A DNA stretch of 64,000 bases from Mercenaria mercenaria. Its lineage: Eukaryota > Mollusca > Bivalvia > Venerida > Veneridae. Positions 58,718-64,000 of the stretch are shown here, one piece after another. The position numbers were made by a program, and so were the translations under genes. Within the stretch, counting starts at the first letter, position 1. Every line of letters starts with the position of its first letter. The notes beneath the pieces are model-generated. The model was given only the letters and a program-made list of their open reading frames with translations. It was not told where the DNA came from and searched no databases. The stretch is taken from assembly GCF_021730395.1 (NCBI RefSeq), contig NC_069373.1, forward strand, positions 44,854,501 to 44,918,500. The letters are read 5' to 3'.

Positions 58718-59215
58718 ATTCAATAAAATCTGTAAAAGATCCTTTTGAAGCAAAGAATGCAACCAAAAAGAATAATAGCAGACTCGGTATGATTGAGTCT
58801 GTTCATGAGGTAATGAAATGTGAAACACCTCTCACGCCCCCTAGCATCGGCTTATGCGGAACTCTATCACACATATGTTGAATGGACTCCATGTTGCCAA
58901 AGGACCAAGAAAATATAACAACACTGAATCCAAGTAAGGGGAGACTTTTTACAGCCGCCACACGGCACTTAAAGATTGCTGTTGTGATAGTTAATAAAAT
59001 CTGTAAAAAGATCCTTTTGAAGCAAAAAATGCAACCAAAAAGAATAATAGCAGACTTGGTATGATTGAGTCTGTTCATGAGAGGTAATGAAATGTGCAAC
59101 ACCTCTCTCGCCCCCTAGCACCGGCTTAAGCGGAACTCTATTACACATATGTTGAGTGGACTCCATGATCCCAAAGGACCAGAAAATATAACAACACTGA
59201 AACAAGTTATTCAAA
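58718..59215. repeat. Tandem dimer, type R (second site)
   Basis: Two direct copies, period about 271 bp, starting AATAAAATCTGTAAAA and sharing GCAGACT-GGTATGATTGAG, CGCCCCCTAGCA, and TATGTTGA-TGGACTCCATG. Homologous to 51460-51912. The copies here are closer to each other than to the first site, so the dimer probably arose or was homogenised locally. Confidence 0.82.
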
Positions 59216-61084
59216 ACAAGTTATGAATAAAGTAGATCCAAACAAAGAATTAGAACCTCAAACTAAATTAATATAATGTGAAAAGGAATAACACAAAAAC
59301 CAGTAAACATTTGATAAATCAGAAGAATGAAGTACCATTACATTTGTACTAAACATGTGTAAATGTGGCAGCAATCTCTACATAGAAAGTCAGACAAATT
59401 ATGAAAATATGTAACATGCTGTATAACTACGGAGAGAACAATCAAAAAGTAAATCATTAAACATTTAGTCAACCAAAATGTAGTTTAAATATACAAATAC
59501 ATATACACAGGTTAGATATGACAATACGGTGCAGTATTATAACTCAAAAATGTACCACGTACGTCAATAACACGTGCGTCTTTAACATTTTTAGATAAGG
59601 AATCAGATATTGATATGTTCACAACAAAATATATTTAAACATAATAACTGGATTTTTTTTTTACTGAAATATAGCCAATACAGTGCAAACAAAATAATGA
59701 CTTTTTAGGCACATTTTCGTAATTTAAATTTCAAATTGTTGCTCTTTCAAGCATTTGTAGCAAACATTTTCGTTACTTTTTTAAGATCTTTTTTAAATGA
59801 ATATAAAATGTAGTTACATCTATAAACGATGCAATATATTTATAAAAAGAAACTTTAGAAGATAAATAGTGTTTTAGATAACCAAAAAAAATCTTTCCAC
59901 AGAAGCCACAAAGATCTCCGTCATCTGAGCTTTATAAAACACTTTACAAGTAACCAATTTTTGACAGACAATAAGACCACACGGCGGTTCCAGTTTATGT
60001 GACACCGAGTTATATAGTTGAATTGATGGCTACCTCAAACAATAAAGTGTACAATTTGAGATAAAATTCACTTAAAGACTTTGAATTATGTGCAAGTCCT
60101 AATGCAAACTCTCTTAAACACATATTTTCTTTTTGATGCAAGATATCTGAGTATACGTCGTAAAGTGTATGACTGAGTCAGTTAATTATATACCGACTGA
60201 AACTCATATTAACGATAAATCCCCATTCTAGGCGGTGCCTTAATTCATAATAAAGATACAGATGTGTAGATAATGAATATTCACTGCTATGTGGTAAAAT
60301 ATGAAAGCAAAACTTTACATTTTGTTTTTGCCGCTTACATACACGCTAGATATTGCAGCGGAATTAAATTATCTTTAAAAAATATTTCAACAATGTTCTT
60401 TTTTTTATGGTAGATAACCAAAAAACATCCGGCATCATAAGAGACTAATTTTGGAACAGATCTCATTACAGGGAAACCCTTTTAATGTGAAAGTGTTTAA
60501 CATCGGACTGCATTATCTACTAAGCATGCATTTTTCCTGTTCGTGTGCCTGTACTTTCTGCTATCCATTTTTTGTTAAATTTTATCTTAACGGGCAGTTG
60601 TTTTTAAAGTCTGTCTTGATAAATGGTGTTAACTTGGTTATTATCGTTTCATGAAGTGTATTTTTTGTTAATCTCAAATTATCACTTTGTGCAATGAGCT
60701 GTGTTCCAAAACTGTCATCTATGATATATCTTTGCGTAAACGATCTTCATCATTACCAAACATATATTTCACTAGACTATAAACTATAAACACTTTAAAC
60801 ACATCAGATAACGACACCGTAGCTTTTAGTGGTATAAATAAGGCTAATGGATTTAACCAAGTTTGCTCTGCCAAATATGTAAGGTGCAAAAAGAGATGTA
60901 TCATCGTGTCTGAAACATATTATAAGAAGTTTTTACCAATACATTGTACCTCTACATCAACAAATAACTATTCATGTCCCTCCAGATAGTACAAGTTGGT
61001 TTAACTTGGCCATTGCATTTCTATTTTATAAGTATTTTTTTTCTGTCTCCAAGATATACAAGGGGGTTAGCTTGGTCAATATAT
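59216..61084. other. Intergenic, 3' side of MCO copy D
   Basis: AT-rich, with no gene recognised. The plus-strand frame at 60451-60654 has no known domain and lacks support. Confidence 0.5.
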
Positions 61085-61320
61085 CAGCCGTGCCATGGGA
61101 AAACCAACATAGTGGCTTTGCGGCCAGCATGGATCCAGACCAGCCTGCGCACCCGCGCAGTCTGGTCAGGATCCATGCTGTTCGCTAACAGTTTCTCTAA
61201 TTCCAATAGGCGTTGAAAGCGAACAGCATGGATCCTGACCAGACTGCGCGGATGCGCAGGCTGGTCTGGATCCATGTTGGTCGCAAAGCCACTATGTTGG
61301 TTTTCTCATGGCGCGGCTCA
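61085..61320. mobile_element. Palindromic MITE, copy 2
   Basis: Same element as 25646-25869, 236 bp, with arms matching to the centre (GTTTCTCTAATTCCAATAGG). The left terminus is slightly degraded. It lies about 170 bp beyond the stop codon of copy D. Confidence 0.9.
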
Positions 61321-61492
61321 TATTTCTTATTTTCATCACAAAATTATTGTTTTCGTCTTCTTAAACGTTTTCAGTTTTTCACCGCCATTTAATCACGTTG
61401 CTTTAGTATAAATGTTAAAAGTAGAGTTTCAACTATATGTCTTTTAATACTTCAGTTTCATAATTGTATTTATTTAGTTTATTAACACATTG

Positions 61493-61590
61493 TTATTTGA
61501 AAATCTTGATCACTAAAATAACTGCAATCAGGGTCAGGATGAGTATTGGGTTGACGTTTCTCGTAGCTCCACTTACATGTGCACCTTCAC
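61493..61590 (-). CDS. MCO copy D, exon 3: C-terminal hydrophobic tail
   Basis: The acceptor CGATCATTTCAG precedes GT, which completes a split Gly. Then EGAHVSGATRNVNP, the hydrophobic ILILTLIAVILVI, KIFK and TAA follow. It has the same architecture as copies B and C, but two codons longer and with a different spacer sequence. That supports a conserved membrane-anchoring tail rather than chance. Confidence 0.82.
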
Positions 61591-62120
61591 CTGAAATGAT
61601 CGAAAATCTCTGTATAACTTGAATAATTATGCCAACGTATTGTTGAGGAAAACATGTCGTTCAAACCAAAACTATAATGGCAAAGTGTATTTATTAATTA
61701 TTTGATTTAAAAGGCCAAATATGGGCCAAAAATACAATATTCTGGTTGAATGTATATTTAAATAAGTTTAAACATTACCAAGAAAAGTAGTTTTAAGATC
61801 GAAAGCAGTTTTCAGGTGTCTGGAGACAATAAAACATCTCCCCATTCTTTGACTCCGACCTTTTATATTTGTTTGGACCTTTGAGATCATGTGTGTCTGT
61901 ATGATACAGTTCGGCTTGCTAGTGGCGCAAGAACATTTCATTACCTCTCGTTAGCATAATTATTCAGAGTCTCCTACTGGTTGCGTTCTGTTCTATGCTG
62001 ATAAATAGACCCGGAAATTTCCTAAATGAATCCTTTGGTAATTATATACTTCATTTCAAGTGTTTTATTAACCCCTTCAGGTAGATAATATTTTAGATGC
62101 TTATAATCCATGCTCATTGA

Positions 62121-62308
62121 TCTTCATCCTGCGTAATTGTTCCGTAGTATTCATTATTTTTACCGGCTATTTTATCATTTTAATGCTTTGAATTTCTTGT
62201 ACATTTAACGTTATCTTCATCCTGCGTAATTGTTTCGTAGTATTCATTATTTTTCCCCGGCTATTTTATCATTTTTAATGCTTTGAATTTCTTGTACATT
62301 TAACGTTA
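62121..62308 (+). repeat. 93-bp direct tandem duplication
   Basis: TCTTCATCCTGCGTAATTGT starts at 62121 and again at 62214. The two copies differ at only a few positions, so the duplication is recent. Confidence 0.95.
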
Positions 62309-62338
62309 CTTTAATCCGTTTAACAATTCAACAAAATA

Positions 62339-62575
62339 TGAGCCGCGTCATGGGAGAACCAACATAGTGGGTTTGCGACCATCATGGATCCAGACCTGCC
62401 TGCGCATCCGCGCAGTCTGGTCAGGATACATGCTGTTCGCTGTCAAAGCCAATTGCAATTAGAGAAACCGTTAGCGAAAAGCATGGATCCTGACCAGACT
62501 GCGCGGATGCGCAGGCTAGTCTGGATCCATGCTGGTCGCAAACCCACTTTGTTGGTTTTCTCATGGCGCGGCTCA
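62339..62575. mobile_element. Palindromic MITE, copy 3 (in copy D intron 2)
   Basis: 237 bp; TGAGCCGCGTCATG to CATGGCGCGGCTCA. The central part is in the opposite sense relative to copy 1, as expected for a near-perfect palindrome inserted either way. Confidence 0.9.
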
Positions 62576-62701
62576 ATTATGTTAAAACATGCATGATAAG
62601 TTTTGTTTCTATTGTTTTAGTTACCGGATAAAATCAACCGGGATTTTCTGCTTATTTACTTATTTCTATACCCTTTAGAGTGTATTAATAAACAGGCCTA
62701 C

Positions 62702-62869
62702 CGTTGTAAATAAAATTTCTACAAGTCGGGAATCCTACAGGCGGGCTTGGCTTTATTTCTCCTTCGTCAATAACCATTGCCATACCATGTGTATTGTGCA
62801 AGTCAATGTGGCAATGAAAAGTCCATATTCCAGGATTATCCGTACGGAATCTGATCACCACATATCCTC
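62702..62869 (-). CDS. MCO copy D, exon 2: type-1 copper site
   Basis: 168 bp with the acceptor TTCCTTACAG before GAGGATATG and the donor AACG/GTAGGC, in the same phases as copies B and C. It encodes [15 protein letters not shown] then [20 protein letters not shown] and [12 protein letters not shown]. All motif residues (HCH, distal His, axial Met) are kept. It is clearly more diverged from C than B is. Exon 1 must lie right of 64000, so this is a partial gene only because of the window edge. Confidence 0.92.
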
Positions 62870-64000
62870 CTGTAAGGAAACAAAAGCCAACAAAAACACT
62901 CCAATAGTATCGATAATTTGTAAGTCAATATGTAAACGTAAATATCACGTTCAGAAATTGTCGTATTGGTATTTTTTTTTTGGTTGATTTAACGTCGCAC
63001 CGACACATGATAGGTCATATGGCGACTTTCCAGCTTTAATGGTGGAGGAAGACCCCAGGTGCCCCTCCGTGCATTATTTCATCACGAGCAGGCACCTGGG
63101 TAGAACCACCGACCTTCCGTAAGCCAGCTGGATGGCTTCCTCACATGAAGAATTCGAGTAAGGCTCGAACCCACATCGATGAGGGGCAAGTGATTTGAAG
63201 TCAGAGACCTTAACCACTTGGCCACGGAGGGGTATTGGTAGTAAGATAAATACAAAGCAATATCGGGGTTATCCTAAATAAAATACAGCGAAATTATTTA
63301 CTACTAATTCACATTTCATGTATTGTTCTGATGTTTATTTTGTTAAGTCCTTTTAGCTCACATAATTAAATGCGTATAAAAAGAGAGAAAAGACATGGAA
63401 AAAATAGAACCAGTGTCCGGCGATTATACGAATGTAACAAGAATACAATAAAGCGTGATAATTATCATATGCAGCTCGGTCGAAGCATATTGATCATTCG
63501 TTTGAGTTGTTTAAAAAGGAATTATTTCCAAAAGGTATGTTGCAAAAGAATATAAATATCTTTTAAGTAATCGGAACCCTTTGACATGTAGGATTTGTGA
63601 TGAGAAAACTAATTTTCACCCATTGAATAAAATTCTGTTCTTTACTTCACTAAACCAGTTCAGAAAAAGAATAGAAACAAAGACTGACAAAACTAAATTC
63701 TGTTCACAACCCTCCGATATGAACAAAAAGTTGGAAATTATATACCCGTCTTATAGTTAGGTTCGATATAAATGTTTTCAGGCGTAGTTAGCGTGCAGAT
63801 CGTTAACTGTTACAGACGTAAAGTTCTAAATCCTAGACATTTAATTTCTATCTTGGACATTCCGTTCTATCATGACAAAGAGTGTATAAGCTTTTTGAAC
63901 ATTCTACAGACTATGTATGCGCATGCTTTCGTATACGTGTTTATACGTTTTACTAACAGTTACATACACTAATTGTTTTCTATTTTACAGAAATATCACA
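62870..64000. other. Intron 1 of MCO copy D (continues past the window)
   Basis: Contains a SINE at 62972-63231. No other exon or repeat is recognised. Short frames at 63370-63972 have no domain. Confidence 0.55.
62972..63231 (-). repeat. tRNA-derived SINE, family 3 (Leu-tRNA-like head), 9-bp TSD
   Basis: Flanked by GTATTGGTA at 62963-62971 and 63232-63240. On the minus strand the head CCTCCGTGGCCAAGTGGTTAA and B-box GGGTTCGAGCC resemble a leucine tRNA. The body contains GAGGAAGCCATCCAGCTGGC, GGCACCTGGGGTCTTCC, and a CGGTGCGACGTTAAATCAAC end with an A-tail. I believe this is a SINE type common in venerid clams; that is memory, not a search. Confidence 0.92.

Larger units (their letters stand above)
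61591..62701. other. Intron 2 of MCO copy D
   Basis: Holds a 93-bp tandem duplication (62121-62308) and a palindromic MITE (62339-62575). No additional exon is seen. Confidence 0.6.

Noticed and set aside
58803-59214. Paired 80-99 codon minus-strand ORFs sharing FGIMEST and SFGNMES
   Set aside because: They arise from the type R dimer. The first-site copies do not keep the frame, so coding is not supported.
61006-61275. ORFs containing MDPDQPAHPRSLVRIHAVR on both strands
   Set aside because: By-products of the palindromic MITE, which reads almost the same on either strand; a similar frame occurs in copy 3.
63772-63972. 66-codon ORF near the right edge
   Set aside because: No domain, AT-rich codon use and no repeat or paralogue support; it lies in the presumed intron 1 of copy D.

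Overview
This is animal, not bacterial, DNA: about 64 kb that is AT-rich and intron-bearing, full of tRNA-derived SINEs, short inverted-repeat transposons, LINE scraps and satellites. The repeat styles (a Leu-tRNA-headed SINE ending in a short A/T run, a 224-237 bp palindromic element) and the expanded laccase-like multicopper oxidases point to a marine bivalve, probably a venerid-type clam. That assignment is inference from remembered repeat styles, not from a search.

The only clear protein-coding genes are one family of secreted, laccase-like multicopper oxidases (MCO), all on the minus strand. Each has three coding exons: a large first exon of about 1.83 kb (signal peptide plus three of the four copper-binding motifs), a 168-bp second exon (the HCHIDLH type-1 copper motif) and a short last exon (hydrophobic C-terminal tail). 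Copy A (221-2048) shows only its first exon; the rest lies left of the window. Copy B (12600-14582) has lost most of exon 1 and is a pseudogene. Copy C (40006-45128) is complete, predicted at 695 residues. Copy D (61493-62869) shows only exons 2 and 3; its first exon lies right of the window.

A, B and C sit in long paralogous blocks: A about 1-6290, B about 9490-22757, C about 37790-48855. They are colinear in gene and flanks but have taken different insertions, so empty and filled sites can be read directly for several elements. A 205-bp satellite lies on the 3' side of B (7655-9485) and of C (28100-37655). The second array is broken by a TTAA-flanked MITE, an inverted diverged block with higher-order repeats, and a 1-kb unique island. 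A 35-bp minisatellite of about 2 kb (26082-28099) abuts it.

Right of block C is a large imperfect inverted repeat (about 49120-50180 against 53830-55722). Both arms hold a similar 38-nt candidate first exon with a splice donor, and the right arm holds a dead mariner. Beyond it lie a fresh SINE with perfect target duplications (57648-57937), two related repeat dimers, a hairpin element and MCO copy D. I saw no rRNA gene, no CRISPR array and no convincing functional tRNA gene. Coordinates of exons come from reading splice signals and frames by eye; repeat edges are approximate unless a target duplication is given.
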